From Sordaria brevicollis (taxonomy: Eukaryota > Ascomycota > Sordariomycetes > Sordariales > Sordariaceae): DNA of 64,000 nt. Below are positions 45,201 to 57,889 of the stretch, one piece after another. The stretch spans positions 2,480,001-2,544,000 of the forward strand of contig JAUTDP010000004.1 of the NCBI GenBank assembly GCA_033439795.1, given 5' to 3'. The position numbers were made by a program, and so were the translations under genes. How positions within the stretch are numbered: position 1 is the first letter of the stretch; the number at the start of each line of letters is the position of its first letter. The notes under the pieces are model-generated. The model was not told where the DNA came from, did no database searches, and saw only the letters and a program-made list of their open reading frames with translations.

Positions 45201-46200
45201 ATTAATTATTATAGGTAAGGAGGTTTGTAAATTATATTATAAGGGTCTTTTTTATATTTTTAGATTATTTAAAGAATTTATTAATAATAGAGGATTATAA
45301 TTTCGATCGGATTTTTTATAAGAATTAACCTCTTTAATTAAGATTAATTAGTCGTTAATTTTTATCGAATATTTATAAACTTCGGGATAAATTGGAAATC
45401 TTTACGAATAAATCGATTAAAGGCTCCGCCCCTATATTAATTATAATTAAAATAATTAATTAAAAATAATCCAGGCTTTAAATTACGTATAGAATAATCT
45501 ATTATAAAATAATACGGGCCTTTAACCTTACGAAATCTTATTTAAATTCTCTATACTTATTTTCTCAGATTAGAAGATAATAACGAACTTAGAAAATATA
45601 CCTTCTATAAAACGCTTAAACCGATAAAATATTAGGGATACCGCTAAAAAAATCTAACAATACGTAAATTATATTAAAAAGTATATTAAAATAGCGTAAT
45701 AGAAATAAATTATTTAAATAAATAAAAAACGATATAAACCGGATTTCGACGTAGGAGATCGAATTTTTATTATTAAAAAAAGTTAATCGATTAACCGTCC
45801 GAATAATAAATTAGATTTTCTATTAACGAAATAATATTTTCCTATTATAAGTAAGAAAGGTAGTACTTTCCTAATATAATTACCTTCTTCGTAGAAGATA
45901 TCCAATTAATTCCCGCCGGATAAATTAAAGAAGTTTTTAAATAATTTATTACTAGGATAAGTATTGGAAAACCCGCTAGGGGAAATTGTATTTAAGGACG
46001 AAGAATACGAGGTGGAGGAGATTATAGCTTTAAAGGTAGACCGAAGTAAATTATTTTATTAGGTAAAGTAGACCGGTTGGGATTTAGACCCGGAATAGTA
46101 TCCTATTAGCGATTTTAAAAATATAATAATTAAATTGAAAGAGTATTATAAAAAATACCCGGAGGCGGCCGGGCCTCTTCGGAGGTTATAAAATTAAATT
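42230..46200 (+). pseudogene. Degenerate pol of Gypsy C
   Basis: A protease relic IINSGAAIYIL is at about 42255-42290 (DSGA type). RT begins near 43430: LNKGFIESNLTPQAAPIFF, NYRKLNKI, LPFGLINRPSTFQ (about 43720) and YIDDIFIYS (about 43810). RNase H has IITDYKVLKYF (about 44455) and DNIIADAL (about 44580). Integrase follows, and a chromodomain at about 45990-46190 has KLFYQVKQTGWDLDPEQYP. Stops occur mainly as TAG in place of Trp/Gln codons. Confidence 0.85.
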
Positions 46201-46341
46201 ATAATAATAATACGAAAGGAGGAAATATTAAAATATAAGGAAGATAATTTATTAATTTAAATAAGTAATAGGAAGTTGAAAAGGAAGAAGTAATTATATT
46301 TTCGAAAGATTCGAGGCGAATCTTTTTAAAGGGGGGGGTAA

Positions 46342-46624
46342 TATAACGGTACGGTTTACCCGCTGGTTATTTAATTTATTATATATTACTAAGTTACTCT
46401 AAGAATTAGGGATTTGCTATTGTAAGTTACTTATTTATATTAGCGAACGCTATATAGCTATTTACCCGTACAACTTATTTACTCTATAGAACGTAGGGCC
46501 TATATTTTTCCGCTTACGTTTCTATTCTTGTACGATTAGTTTTCCTTTTTTCTTCATCTTACGATTTTCTATCAATCAAGGATTATTGTTGTTTTATTAC
46601 AAGCCCTTCCTTTTTGCCGTGACA
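46342..46624 (+). repeat. 3' LTR of Gypsy C
   Basis: 283 bp. The inner (left) end is RIP-mutated and the outer (right) end intact (CTTCCTTTTTGCCGTGACA), the reverse of the 5' LTR. Confidence 0.95.
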
Positions 46625-46629
46625 AATCC

Positions 46630-47068
46630 CTCCCTTATAATCGCGTACTTGAAGGTTTACGGTTATAAAGTTTTTATTTTTACTACCGCCGTTATAAATA
46701 ATAAGGAAAGGATTAGAAAATTTAAAAAATATACGTAAATTAGGTATTTAGTCGGCTATTAATTAACGAATTAATATAAAATTTAGAACCTTTATATTAA
46801 TTAAATTATAATAATACGAAATATTATATTTAATAAAAACGAAGTATTTCCGGGTAAAGTTAAAGAAATCTATAAATCCTTATAGATTTCCCTTAAAGAA
46901 TTAATTATATAATTAAAATCCTTTTATAATATAAATACCGCCGAAGTAAATTAATTAGAATTGCCGTAGGTTCTCCCGACGCTTGGCTTTATAGTTATAA
47001 ACTTCCCGACCGATACGAACGAAGCGATCGATACGATTAATACCTTAGAGGAGGGGAAATAAAAGGAG
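46630..47068 (+). pseudogene. Copia integrase C-terminal region, continued
   Basis: The frame continues from the left side of Gypsy C: NPSLIIAYLKVYGYKVFIF, RYLVGYQLTN, then RNIIFNKNEVFPGK. This is the conserved HLR-x-YG and GYLVGY / RDV-x-FDE block of Copia integrases. It is cut at 47073 by element B. Confidence 0.78.
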
Positions 47069-47073
47069 GAGGC

Positions 47074-47300
47074 TGTAAGTGGCACAGCACAGTTGGCACA
47101 GATGTTGGGTCTTAACGAATCGATAAAGTTCTACGAAGGGGAAAAGGGAGGAAGGGAGGCGCCCTTTGGGCGGCTCTAATCAATTATCCTTTTAAGGACC
47201 GGGTACGGGCCACTCCGCTTACCGCGGCGGTAAGGACCGCAATTAGCGGTACGACTAGCAATGCCAGTCAAACTCAGCCACGGGCATTAACCCTATAATA
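47074..47300 (-). repeat. 3' LTR of Gypsy B (left copy)
   Basis: The outer start is clean (TGTAAGTGGCACAGCACAG); the inner end is mutated (TTAACCCTATAATA). It matches the A LTRs in inverse orientation. Confidence 0.92.
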
Positions 47301-47599
47301 TTAGCCCCCCCCTTCCCCTAATTAAACGTACTATATATAGGCAAATATATAATTATATAGACCCCAAACATTAAACGACGTACCGCCAACGCACACCTTT
47401 AATATATACCCCGCGCCTTTCCTCCCCTTTTTTTCCCTTTCTTTTTTCCTCCTTCAATTTATCGAATAATTAAGACTATAAATATTAAATAGCGTATACT
47501 CCTATTAATACGTATTAAACGTATTTCTATTATTTTTATTATTTTTATTTTTATTATTATCTTTCCTATTAATCCTTTTACGGGCGTATTAATTAATTA

Positions 47600-48870
47600 T
47601 TAATTAATCGCCGTTAAAATAAATACCCCCGTTACTATTATTTAATTCGAATTTTTCTATAAATTCCTAGCCTTATAGGAGGTTATTAGTTCGCTTACCT
47701 TACTACTTACTCCTATTCCCGCCTTTTATTATAGTAAAAATGCTATTAAAATTACTATTTCTAAACCCGTTACTCCGCCGAAACCTTATTAAATTCGGCC
47801 TAATATTATTATTATTAACGTAGTTAATAAATTCGTTCCCAACGATATTCGCAAATACATTTTATCCAAGGCCGAATTCTAAAATTTTTAATATAAAGGC
47901 TATTTAATTAATAAATATAATTATATTATATTTAATAAAGGCTCTTCTACTTCCGTATATTTATTTTATTAATACGTTTATAAAAGTTATAAACCCGTTT
48001 TTATTTAAATTTAATTCGTTTTTAAGGTTTAATATATTAAAGGGTATATATTTAGAAATTTCCGCGATAATTACTTCGCTACGTTTAAAATTTTATTAGG
48101 ATTTTAAATTTTAAAGAAATAAAATTTTATTTTTATATAAATTTTTATTCTTTTCTTCTTTTCTTAGCGGTTTTTTAAATTACTAATATTATTTAACGGT
48201 TTTATTAATTAAATTACTATTAAAACGCCTCCTATAGAGTTTTTTTCTTTTATTAAAATTATTAATAATTCGGTTAATATTACGGAAATTTAGGCTTTTA
48301 AAAAGCGAATCCGTAAATTCGAGAATTTTAGGGAATAATTATTTAATTTAATAATTAATATAGAGAAGGTAAAGTAGGTAGGTAATTAATACGTAGAATT
48401 TAACCATTTAATCGAAGATTATAACACTTATATTACCGCCGATATTAATATTACCGCCGCCAATATTACCGCCGCCGTTATTACCGCCGCTATTATTACC
48501 GTTATTAAAAAAGCCGTTACTATACAACCCTTATCGGCGAAAAAGAAAAGAAAAGGGAAGGAGGTCGAAGGAAATAATAAGAAGTAACGTAATAGATTTA
48601 AATAATAAAAAGTATAATATTTCCTTTTAAATATCCGCCCTAAATATAATATCCGCCTTTTATTTTCCTTTTCTTCTATTATTATTAAATTTTCGCGCCC
48701 GGAAAATTACCGTCTTACGCTTCCTACTTTCCGCTACCGCGTCTATAAACCCCTAAATATTTATAATTTCGTTAATATTTATATATTTAATTATAAAGAG
48801 GAAGAGGAGGAGATTATTATTAAGGAATTTATATTAAAAATAATAAAAGATAATTTAATAAAAAATATTT
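47600..48870 (+). pseudogene. Antisense ORF of Gypsy B, conserved with A
   Basis: Opposite to pol, the frame reads AVKINTPVTIIQFEFFYKFL, KPVTPPKPYQIRPN, NDIRKYILSKAEF and YLINKYNYIIFNKGSS, then a helical region (AFKKRIRKFENFREQLFNL), an Ala-Ile-Thr repeat, and a strongly basic stretch (SAKKKRKGKEVEGNNKKQRN) before an acidic tail. About 420 codons. The basic cluster suggests a nuclear or DNA-binding protein. The same blocks occur in element A. Function unknown; antisense extra ORFs in this position are known from some plant Gypsy lineages. Confidence 0.65.
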
Positions 48871-50041
48871 AAATTAAATTAATTATTAATTTCGCCGGGG
48901 CCCCGCTTTAATTAATTTATTATGTATTTTAATCCGTATTTAAGAATCCTTTATTCCGTTCGTAATATATTTCGCCCCGTTTATAATTTTTTATAGGAAT
49001 TTTTTAATATACCGGTCGGTTAAGCCGTTATTATCCGTTATTAAATTGTATTAAATTTTAAATTTATTTAAAGTAATAATATTTTTAAAATTTTTTAAAG
49101 GCTTTTATATCGAATTATAATATCCCTTCTATTTAATTAAAACCTTTTTTATTAGGCCTTTTTTTTTTTTAACGGTATTAACGTAGAGAATTTCTTTTAT
49201 TTAATATTTTAATTCTCTTTTAATTTTAATAGCCGGAAGTTATTTATTAATAAATTTTTATTTAAAAAGAAGGTTATTAATAATTTTACGTAAGAGATCG
49301 ACGTAGAAAACGTTATAAATAGTACGGGGAAGCCCGGATAATTCGACTATATAGGGAAATAATACCTTCGAAACGGTATATTTTATATAAAGCTAATCGA
49401 ATTTCTTCTTTAAGCGGTTAATAATATAATTCTTAAAATTGAATTAGATTTTATCCCTAATTATAAAACGTTCTATAGGCTACCGATTACGGTTGGCGAA
49501 TTTTTTTTATTTTTAAATAATAGCCGTTATAATAATTTAATATAAATTTGTAATTTATTATAGCTTTTTAACGAATTTTTAAACCCGCTTTTTAAAGGAT
49601 AGGGGTAAAGGTTAACGATTAGAGGGGTTTTCGATTACGGAAATTAAAAGTTCGGGGTCGAATTTATAAGTAGCGAAGAATAGAAATATATTTATTAAAG
49701 TATTAATTTAGTTATTAATAATTAATTATATTATAGGGTATTATTTATTTTAATTATTTTAAACGTAATTAATAATTATACGTAAATAGGCGTAAATTTC
49801 TTAATTTATACATTCCGGGCCTTTATCGGTCTATAGGTAATAAATAGTATTAAATAAACGTTTAATATTTAGGAATTCGTATAATTTAGCTTAGAAACGG
49901 TTAATCTAATTAGAATTATAATTATTAACGATAAATTTTAAGAAATTGTAATAACGAATAAAATATTAAAAGAAACGTTCGGTATAAAATTTAGTTTCTA
50001 TAAAGGGTATAAATTTAAAGAATATAATTTTATTAAATTTA

Positions 50042-50446
50042 GGGGTGGTCTATCTGCACCGTAAGAAAAGTCTTAGTCGACCGTAAGAAAAAGGTTCAAC
50101 TTTAAATAATTCCGCGAAGAAAAATTCTAAAAAGTCATAGTGTGTATGGGAATTTTGGTAGTTTTTCACTCTAAATTTAGAACTAAACACCGTCTGCAAT
50201 CCTTGCACGCACTTGATTCTTTTTGTTAAAAACACTTTTTTGATTTTAGATATCTTAAAGGGAGAAAAGGTGGTAAAGGTAACGTTGGTAGAATTGGCCT
50301 TTGAATATGAAAAATCCAGCGAAAATCAACAATTCTAACTATATTCTTTTTATTTACCTAGCCCTGAATTTGGTAAAGTTATACCTTATTCCATTATTGG
50401 ACTACGGTCGACTAAGACTTTTCCTACGGTGCAGATAGACCATCCC
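50042..50446. mobile_element. Short inverted-repeat element 2 (MITE-like), 8-bp TSD TAAATTTA
   Basis: 405 bp, flanked by TAAATTTA at 50034-50041 and 50447-50454. Ends GGGGTGGTCTATCTGCACCG (left) and GGGATGGTCTATCTGCACCG (right, complement). Two modules start at 50048 and 50070, 22 bp apart, GTCTATCTGCACCG and GTCTTAGTCGACCG. Its termini are clearly related to short element 1 (GTGGTCTAT, then GAAA and GTCTT at the same spacing), but the interiors are not obviously alike. Non-coding and almost RIP-free inside RIP-ruined Gypsy B. Confidence 0.9.
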
Positions 50447-50799
50447 TAAATTTATCCTTTATAATTTAAAAATAAATATTGCTTTTAAATTTTAGAAAAT
50501 TGGTAATAAAGTTTATTTATATATTTTTATTAAATTATTCTAAAATTAATAATAAATGTAAAAAGCCTTTCTTTTATTCCTTCCAAACTTTCGTAGAACC
50601 GTAGGTATAGTAGTTGTAGAGGAATTACCGGATATAAAAGTTAAAGAGAGGTTAATAAAAATACCGAAAAAATATTATAATAATACCTTTTTTATTAAAA
50701 TATCCTAATATATATAAATTATAAATAATTTAAATTAAAATAATACGAAGGATATTAAAACGTTAGTTAGTATTAAATAATATAATTAATTTAGATTTA

Positions 50800-53000
50800 G
50801 TATATATAGAAGCTCTTAATACCTAAAGACGATTTTAATAATGAAAGCGGCCGAAGGAATCGATAAAGTAATTTATAATTTAGATTTTAAATTTTAAAGA
50901 CGGGCTAAAGTAACGGTCGTTATAAAGGATAATTTCTTTTATTTATTAATATAAAGAATTATAAAGTTCTATTTATAATTAAAACTATTATAAATCCGGA
51001 TTTTTAAATATATTTATACCCTCCCTCCCTAAACGGATTACTTAAACTATTAAAATACAAAGTGGAATATAATTTTTAAGAGCGGAATTTAATATTATTT
51101 AAATATCCTACGCTTTACGGTTTTAATTTATAAATATATTTTAATTATATCGAAAGAGGGCGTTAAGGATTATTCCATTTTTATTAAATTTATATTCGAT
51201 TTAAAAATTAAATCGGGAAAAATATTCTACCTACTACGCTTACCGTTCCGAAAATCTCTTTAATTTTATAAAATATTCGAAATTCCAATAATCCATTAAA
51301 ATAATAAATAATTTATAACTCCGCAATTCTACCGATTATTACTCTAAATAATTAATAATAATAAATATCTCTTTATTATAAATAAAGTAATTCTATTCAA
51401 TAAAGTTAAACTTCTAAGAATAGAAGCCTATAATTTTACGAATTATATCTTTACTATTTTCGTTTACTTTTTAAAAAATAATTCCGCTTAGGGCAAATTT
51501 ATTATAATCCGTCTTTAAAAATATTTTCTTATCCGGATTAAATTCTATTAAGATCGGAATTTTCGTAAATAAAGTTTTTAAAAATTAAAAAGCGCTTTTA
51601 TACTCTTTAATCTACTTAAAAACAATCCCTTTATTAATTAATTTTAATAAAGGGGTAATTACTTTTAAAAATTAAAGAATAAATATATAGTAATAATTAA
51701 TAAATTTTAAAAAACTCTATACGCCTTTTTAAAAAGTAAGGAAAAGCTAATTTAAAATTACTTTAATTTTTTCAGAATTAACTTATATACTAACGCCAAT
51801 ATAAATAATAAAGCCCAAATACTTAACCTTCTTTACATTAAACTCGTATTTATTTAAATCTAAATAGAGGCCAGCCTTTAATAATTTAATAAAAATTAAA
51901 CGCACCTTTTATTTATAATCTTCTAAAAAGCTAAAAGAGTAAATAAATATATCGTTTATATAAACGGTATAAAACGTATCTAAATAATTACGGAGGATAT
52001 AATTAATATACCGTTAAAACGTAATTAGCGCGCTATTTAACCTAAATAATATAATTAATTATTTAAATAACTTATATTATATCCGAAATATTATCTTCCC
52101 CTCCTCTCCTTCTATTATACAAATTTTATAGAAAATTTATATAATATCTACCTTAATATACTATTTTATTCTTTTTAAAATACGGAATATATTTTTAATT
52201 AATAGTAATAAATAACGGTCCGCTTTCGTAATAGCGTTAAATATATAATAATCGTAATAAAAATAAAATCCGCTTCCGGGTTTACGTATAAATAAAATTA
52301 AGGCCCTTACTTTTAAATTACTATTTCGGATGAACCCCTTATTTAATAAATCCTTTAACGTCTTTTTAAAAATTAAAAACTCCTCCTTTATTATATTATA
52401 AAGCAGTCCGAATAGGATAGGGAATTCCTTACCGTTTTTATCCTTTTTAATTATAATTTTATAATCTATACCGGGATAATAAGGGTTTAATTTATCGGCG
52501 TTCTCTTTTATTTAAAATAGTATTAAATTATAATATTTCTTAGGGATTTTCGCCTTTAATTCTATTTCGGTATATACTTTTTTTAATTTTAACGCCTTTT
52601 TAACGTCCTTTAAATTAACCGCGAAAATAATTTCTTCAATTATTCGATTACCGAATTCCTTTTTTAATTTACGAATATAATTTATAAAGGTAATAATTAA
52701 AACGTATATAATAAACTTTAAATCGGTAATAAACAGTATATTAAATATTTATTTTCTATTAATATAAAGAATTTAATAATTAATAACGCCTATAAATAAG
52801 CGTTTTTCGTAAGGGATAGAATATATTCGTATAACCTTAAATTAAAATTTATTCAATATAATAAGGAATTCGAATAATAAAACAATATAAGTATACATAA
52901 AATAAATATAATTATTTACTTCAATTAAAAATCGGATTATATTTTAAATAAAAGCTCCCTCTATAATAATAAATATTCCTTTTATAATATAAAATAAAAT
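50800..53000 (-). pseudogene. Degenerate pol of Gypsy B
   Basis: The complement of about 51900-52000 carries the same RT block as element A (the YINDIFIYSF-like region and the downstream KCEF region), and 52260-52300 carries the preceding block. RIP stops are frequent. Flanking parts (53000-54650) should be gag but are hardly readable. Confidence 0.68.
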
Positions 53001-54661
53001 AAGGATAATTAGGATTTAAAACTTTTTAATAATTTTTTTACTAATTATAATATAATATTAATAACCTTTATCGACGAAAATATAGAATAAATTACGATTA
53101 TTAATAATAAATAGAATTAAAATAAATTCTACTTCTATTTCTAATTTAAAATCCTCTATTTTATTTAATATTTTTATTTCCAGCTCTAAGGCCCGACTTT
53201 ATATCGGAATTAGGTTTTTGCCTATTATTCGGGGGCGGAATTATAGGCCTTATTATCGTCGTCGTCCTCTAAAAACGGAAGGACTTCGGTAACGGTAATT
53301 TAAATACGTATTCCGCTAAAAGAAGGGGGAACGGCTAACCAATACGGATAAACCAAAATATAATATCCAAAAGCGCTATAACGTATATATAAATTATTAT
53401 TTCAATAACGTTAATATTCTTTATCCGATACCTATTTAATATATTTAATAGAGGTAAAAATAGAGGCGTTTACGCTAAAACCGCCCTAACCTCGTTTACT
53501 TCGATTACGGGTTATATATATAATATTTATAATAATATTTCCATTTACGTTAATTAAACGTTAAATAAAGATTATAAGAATAGGACGGAGTACGATACGT
53601 AATATATAAAAAACGGTAGGATAATTAGTAAAGGTAGCGCTAGGGATATAAAGTCCGTTATTTCTAATTTTACTTTTCTAATTATATTAATATTAATAGT
53701 AATCCTCTTTAAATTTTATTATTTATTTATATTTAAACGCATAATATTAAAATTATTTAAAATATTTATAATAATCGTCGGAAAAAATAACCGTAAATAT
53801 TTTATTATATTATTTTTTATTAAAAGCGTAGTAAAAATAGCCCAATTTAATAAAACTCTCCTACAAATAACCGCCTACTTTAAATATTTCGTTATTAAAA
53901 TCGGTTAAGAAGGTGGCGAATAGTTCGCTATCCTTCTAACGTATACGGACGAATTTATTAAAAGCCGCCTCCTAATTTTAATAGGAATCGAAAATTATAC
54001 GAATCTATTCGAAGAATTTAATTAAATCTTCCTTATTACGTATAATTATAGCGGTTTAAAATCCTTTTAATTATTAACCGTATTCGGTAAAAAGCGTATT
54101 AATAATTTTATATTAAATAATATTCGGGTTATTACGAAGTCCTTATTTAATATTATTATTATATATTATAATAAATTTATTAAAAAAGAAATTAAAGGTA
54201 TAGGGTTAGCCGTCTTATTTAAGAAGTTCTAATTATTTTTTATAATAAGGAATTGAATTCGTATTATCGCCAGAATTATTATTAATTAGGGTTTTAAAAG
54301 GAGATTTCTTCTTATAAACGGAATATTTAATAATTCTAAAATCTAAATAAGGGGTAAGGGTATTAAAAATAGGAGTAATATTAAATAAAAAGAATTTAAT
54401 ATAATCCCTAAAAATTACGTTACTCTTAAAAGCTTTAATTAAACCTTTAATTAAACCTTCGCTATTACCGCTATTATTTAATATACTATTTTAAGAATCG
54501 TAAAACTCTTCTATATCGTTAATATTTATATCGTTAAATCTAATTATAATATCGAAAATACCGTAATACCGCGTTTAAAGCTACTAGTCTTCCGCTTATA
54601 AAATTATTGTCCGCTTATTAAATTTACTTCTTCTATCCGCTTTTTAAATAATAGAACTTAA

Positions 54662-54889
54662 TATAAAGGGTATAATATAATTAAATCTAAATACTGGGTC
54701 TTAACGAATCGATAAAGTTCTACGAAGGGGAAAAGGGAGGAAAAGAGGCGCCCTCTGGGCGGCTCTAATCAACTATCCTTTTAAGGACCGGGTACGGGCT
54801 ACTCCGCTTACCGCGGCGGTAAGGACCGCGACTAGCGGTACGACTAGTAGTACCAGTTAGACTCAGCCACGGGCATCAACCCTATAATA
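54662..54889 (-). repeat. 5' LTR of Gypsy B (right copy)
   Basis: The inner (left) end is mutated (TATAAAGGGTATAATATAA) and the outer (right) end is cleaner (CACGGGCATCAACCC). Confidence 0.92.
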
Positions 54890-55185
54890 GAGGCGATTAT
54901 AAAATTATTAGGGGATTAACACTGAATATAAATAAATTAAATCCTATTAAATTAATATTATAAATCAATAGGCTAATTCTTATTATAAATATAAGGGTTA
55001 GAAATTCTAACCGAATTTTTAGAGAAATTAACTCTAATACCTTTATAATTAATTATTAATTTTAAAAATACGATTATAAATTTAGAAGATAAGGGGTATT
55101 ACTTTACGTTCTTAACCTTAAATAGAATACCGGCATCGTTCCTAATTAATAGACTTTTAAAGTCTAATAAAGATTTATAATTAAT

Positions 55186-55450
55186 TGTTACGGCGCTAGC
55201 GGATAGGGTCCCTATTAAGGCCCTATCTAGCGGACCGGTTATCGTTTAAGCGGTTACCCTAATAAAGGTTGACCGCACCAGCGTACGTAATTGCGTGCTA
55301 CCTTCGTAGGTCGCCCGCGCCTAGGTATAAACCTTAGCGCGGGGCGCGCCCTTTGCTCATTTTCTTCTTTTCTTCTTTATTTTATAATTCTATAATAGAC
55401 TTAGATTCAACGTATTAAGCTTGTCTCTCGTGACTACGTCGCTCGTAATA
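55186..55450. repeat. Solo LTR (family with TGTCACGGCGCT... ends), TSD TTAAT
   Basis: 265 bp, TGTTACGGCGCTAGCGG to CTCGTAATA, flanked by TTAAT at 55181-55185 and 55451-55455. It matches the solo LTR at 58290-58542 but is moderately RIP-mutated. No internal element sequence is present, so it arose by LTR-LTR recombination inside the Copia. Confidence 0.88.
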
Positions 55451-55455
55451 TTAAT

Positions 55456-57400
55456 TATAAATTAATATTTTAATTAAGCCGTATCTTTCTTAATTAAACG
55501 GGGTAGCCGTCCTATAAATTTTTAGGGAGATTAAATCGTCGATTAGGGTTTCCTAAAAAAAATACGAGAAAAGGGTATCGAAATCGATTTTAATTATAAC
55601 CCTAAATTAAAATTAATAAAAGAAAAAGTCGACCGGCTATAAAAGTAAAAATTTTTAAAAACCTTTTATCGATTTAATTTCTTATTACTTTTAAAATACT
55701 ATTAAACGCTTAACCTTTATTCTATAGGGGAATTATTTAAAATTATAAAGAAGGAATATTTAATTAAATATAATAAAATAAAATCCTAAGAATAAATAAG
55801 TATTAAGGATATAAATAAGAAGGAGATTTTAAGGTTATAATAAATTTACGTTTATAAATTTAATTAAAATAATAAATTCTAAAAATATAAAACTCGTTTA
55901 ATAATATAAAGAAATTAATAAATTAAAGATAGAATTTGCAAAACCTATATAATTACGTTAATAATTAAATCCTTCTGTATTCTTATAATAATTATAACCT
56001 ACTTCAATTTAAATTTAACCTAATATAATATTAAAAATACCTTTATTAATACTTTATTAAATAAATTAATTTATATATAAACTCCTCCTAAGTATTAAAA
56101 GAAGGGCTAAGTAATTCGATTACTTCGAACGTTATATAAATTACGTAAAATACTACTCTTATAATAATAAGAGTTTATTAAGACTTTTATAATTATAAAT
56201 ATATCCCCTATCCCTTTTAAATTTAGTATTTTAATTAAAGACAATATATTCCTCTTCTTTTATATTAATAATATTATAATTATTTACTTAAATAAAAATA
56301 AGGAAGTAATTATAATTAAGGGGGTAATTATTACCCTTAAAAAGAAATATTAATTAATTAGCGGAGAGGAATTAAAATAATTCCTAGGAATTAAAGTTAT
56401 TTATAACCGTAAAAAACGGCTAATTTAATTATTATAGCGCGATTATATTAATAAAATTATAAATAAGGTTAAAGGGATAAAGAAATTCTTTTAAACCCTT
56501 ATAATTAAAGAAGAATTAATCCCCTACGAAAATAAAGTATTACTATACGAAATTACCGTTTATTAAATTAAAATTAGCTTTATCCTTTATATTATTATTA
56601 CTACGCGCCTAAATGTTACTTTCCCTATCTTTAAATTAATTCATTTTAATTCAAACCTTAATCCAATATATTATAGGGTTATAAATCGCATCCTTCTATA
56701 TTTATTATTAACTTAAGATTACGCTCTTTAATTAAATAGATTAAACCGTTAAAATTTCTACGTAATAATTAATTCCTCCTTTATAAATAATTCCTTTAAT
56801 TATAAAAACTCCTAAGCGTTTATTTTAAGGCTTTTAGGCGCGATTATAAATTAGCGAATTAATAAATAGGATATAGTAATTACTTCTTTTATAGAGGTAG
56901 AATTACTATCCCTAAATTAAAGCGTTAAAAAAATTATTTACACCCGCCATTTATTTAATAAATTAACGGTAAAATTCAATTAGGAAATTACGCTTATAAA
57001 TTATAATAATAAGTAAATAATCCATTTCGTTATTAAAGAGGGTATATGTTTAATAATTAAATTGAAGTACGTAAATATTTATAAATATTAACTACGTTAA
57101 ATATAGGAAAGGAAGTTTATCAACGTTATTTATATCCCGATTAAGGAATAAATTACTAACGGCTTTATAAAGAGTTTTAAGTTTATAAATTATTACGTAT
57201 CGATAGAATAATTAGGATTCGTAAAACTCCAACGGCTACCGATTAAGCTATTAGAAATTACGAACGTATTTATTATAATAGGGATATTTAAAAGGGTAAT
57301 AAATTTAGAAGATAAGGATTAGGAAGAGTTAAAGGATAAAGAGGTTATAAATAGATTAGATAGGAGACTTTATAATTTATTTAAAAGTTAATATAATAGA
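55456..57400 (+). pseudogene. Copia reverse transcriptase and RNase H, RIP-degraded
   Basis: RT: KNAFINALLNKLIYIQTPPK near 56030-56090 (the D-x-KTAF-x-NG-x-L block), RLLRTLYKLRK, then the YVDD region near 56260-56300. RNase H: RILLYLLLT (about 56690), YKNSQAFILRLLGAIIN (about 56805), KQDIVITSFIEVELLSL (about 56870), YNNKQIIHFVIKEG (about 57000). The order is that of Ty1/Copia. Confidence 0.82.
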
Positions 57401-57516
57401 TAAAGATTTTGGAGAAATATTATTATATTAGGGATAAAGGTATAAAATTCTTAAAGGATTATAGGGTATTTTTAAGTAAATTTGGTACTAATTTATAGTA
57501 TAGATTTAAGGGGGTA

Positions 57517-57697
57517 TATTATAATATTAGGTGGCTGGTCTTTAGGGATAATAAGAATATACGTAATTTAAATAACCGAGGTTTGGAGTCTGAGGGATTT
57601 TTATATAGTAGCTAGAGATTTGCACGTTTATAGAGTCTTATATAGTTATACACAATTAAGCCTTCTTTACTCCCCCAATACTGTTACCATTGTAACA
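57517..57697 (+). repeat. 3' LTR of Copia element
   Basis: 181 bp. The inner start is RIP-mutated (TATTATAATATTAGG) and the outer end clean (ACTGTTACCATTGTAACA). A polypurine tract (TTTAAGGGGG) precedes it. Confidence 0.92.
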
Positions 57698-57702
57698 GGA
57701 GG

Positions 57703-57889
57703 ACCAGGCTTTCGAAGCGCCGTGGCTTGCTAGTCTGTGCGAGCTCATGCATGCCAAGGAAATACTAAGAAGTTTTGAATTGGAGAAAGGGGGGAACCTG
57801 CAGTTCATTGTAACCATTTTGAGATGTTGGGGCCTTTTGGTAACTATGCGAAGCGGGGAAGATGTGGTTGCCTTCAATTGCCTTACATA
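57703..57889. other. 187-bp sliver of host DNA between Copia and Harbinger-like element
   Basis: GC-balanced sequence that originally joined 36639 on the left and 63352 on the right. ORFs here extend into transposon ends and are not genes. Confidence 0.75.

Larger units (their letters stand above)
39774..46624 (+). mobile_element. Full-length chromodomain Gypsy retrotransposon C (6851 bp), RIP-inactivated
   Basis: LTRs are 283 bp each (39774-40056, 46342-46624). The outermost ends TGTGACGG and CCGTGACA are intact and the inner ends are mutated (CTATAATA, TATAACGG). The target duplication is AATCC (39769-39773, 46625-46629). A polypurine tract with eight G residues precedes the 3' LTR (46328-46338). 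The coding order gag, protease, RT, RNase H, integrase, chromodomain marks it as a chromovirus, which target heterochromatin. It is inserted in the Copia integrase region. Confidence 0.95.
47074..54889 (-). mobile_element. Gypsy-type LTR retrotransposon B (7816 bp), sister of A, RIP-inactivated
   Basis: LTRs of 227-228 bp (47074-47300, 54662-54889) match those of element A in inverse orientation. The target duplication is GAGGC (47069-47073, 54890-54894). The reverse-complement polypurine tract (CCCCCCCTTCCCC) follows the left LTR, so the element runs right to left. The pol relic is on the minus strand at about 53000-50800 and the antisense ORF on the plus strand at 47600-48870. A short inverted-repeat element is inserted at 50042-50446. 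Confidence 0.92.
36640..57697 (+). mobile_element. Copia-type LTR retrotransposon swollen to 21 kb by nested insertions
   Basis: LTRs of 181 bp (36640-36820 and 57517-57697) start TGTCACAATACTGGG (5') or its RIP-mutated form (3') and end TTGTAACA (3') or TTATAATA (5'). GGAGG duplications lie at 36635-36639 and 57698-57702. Removing the nested inserts (39081-39501, 39774-46624, 47074-54889, 55186-55450 and their duplications) leaves about 5.68 kb, a normal Copia length. Order of the plus-strand remnants: gag, integrase, RT, RNase H, as in Ty1/Copia. RIP-inactivated. Confidence 0.92.

Noticed and set aside
50050..50235. 61-codon minus-strand ORF
   Set aside because: Lies within short element 2, including its terminal repeat; not a gene.
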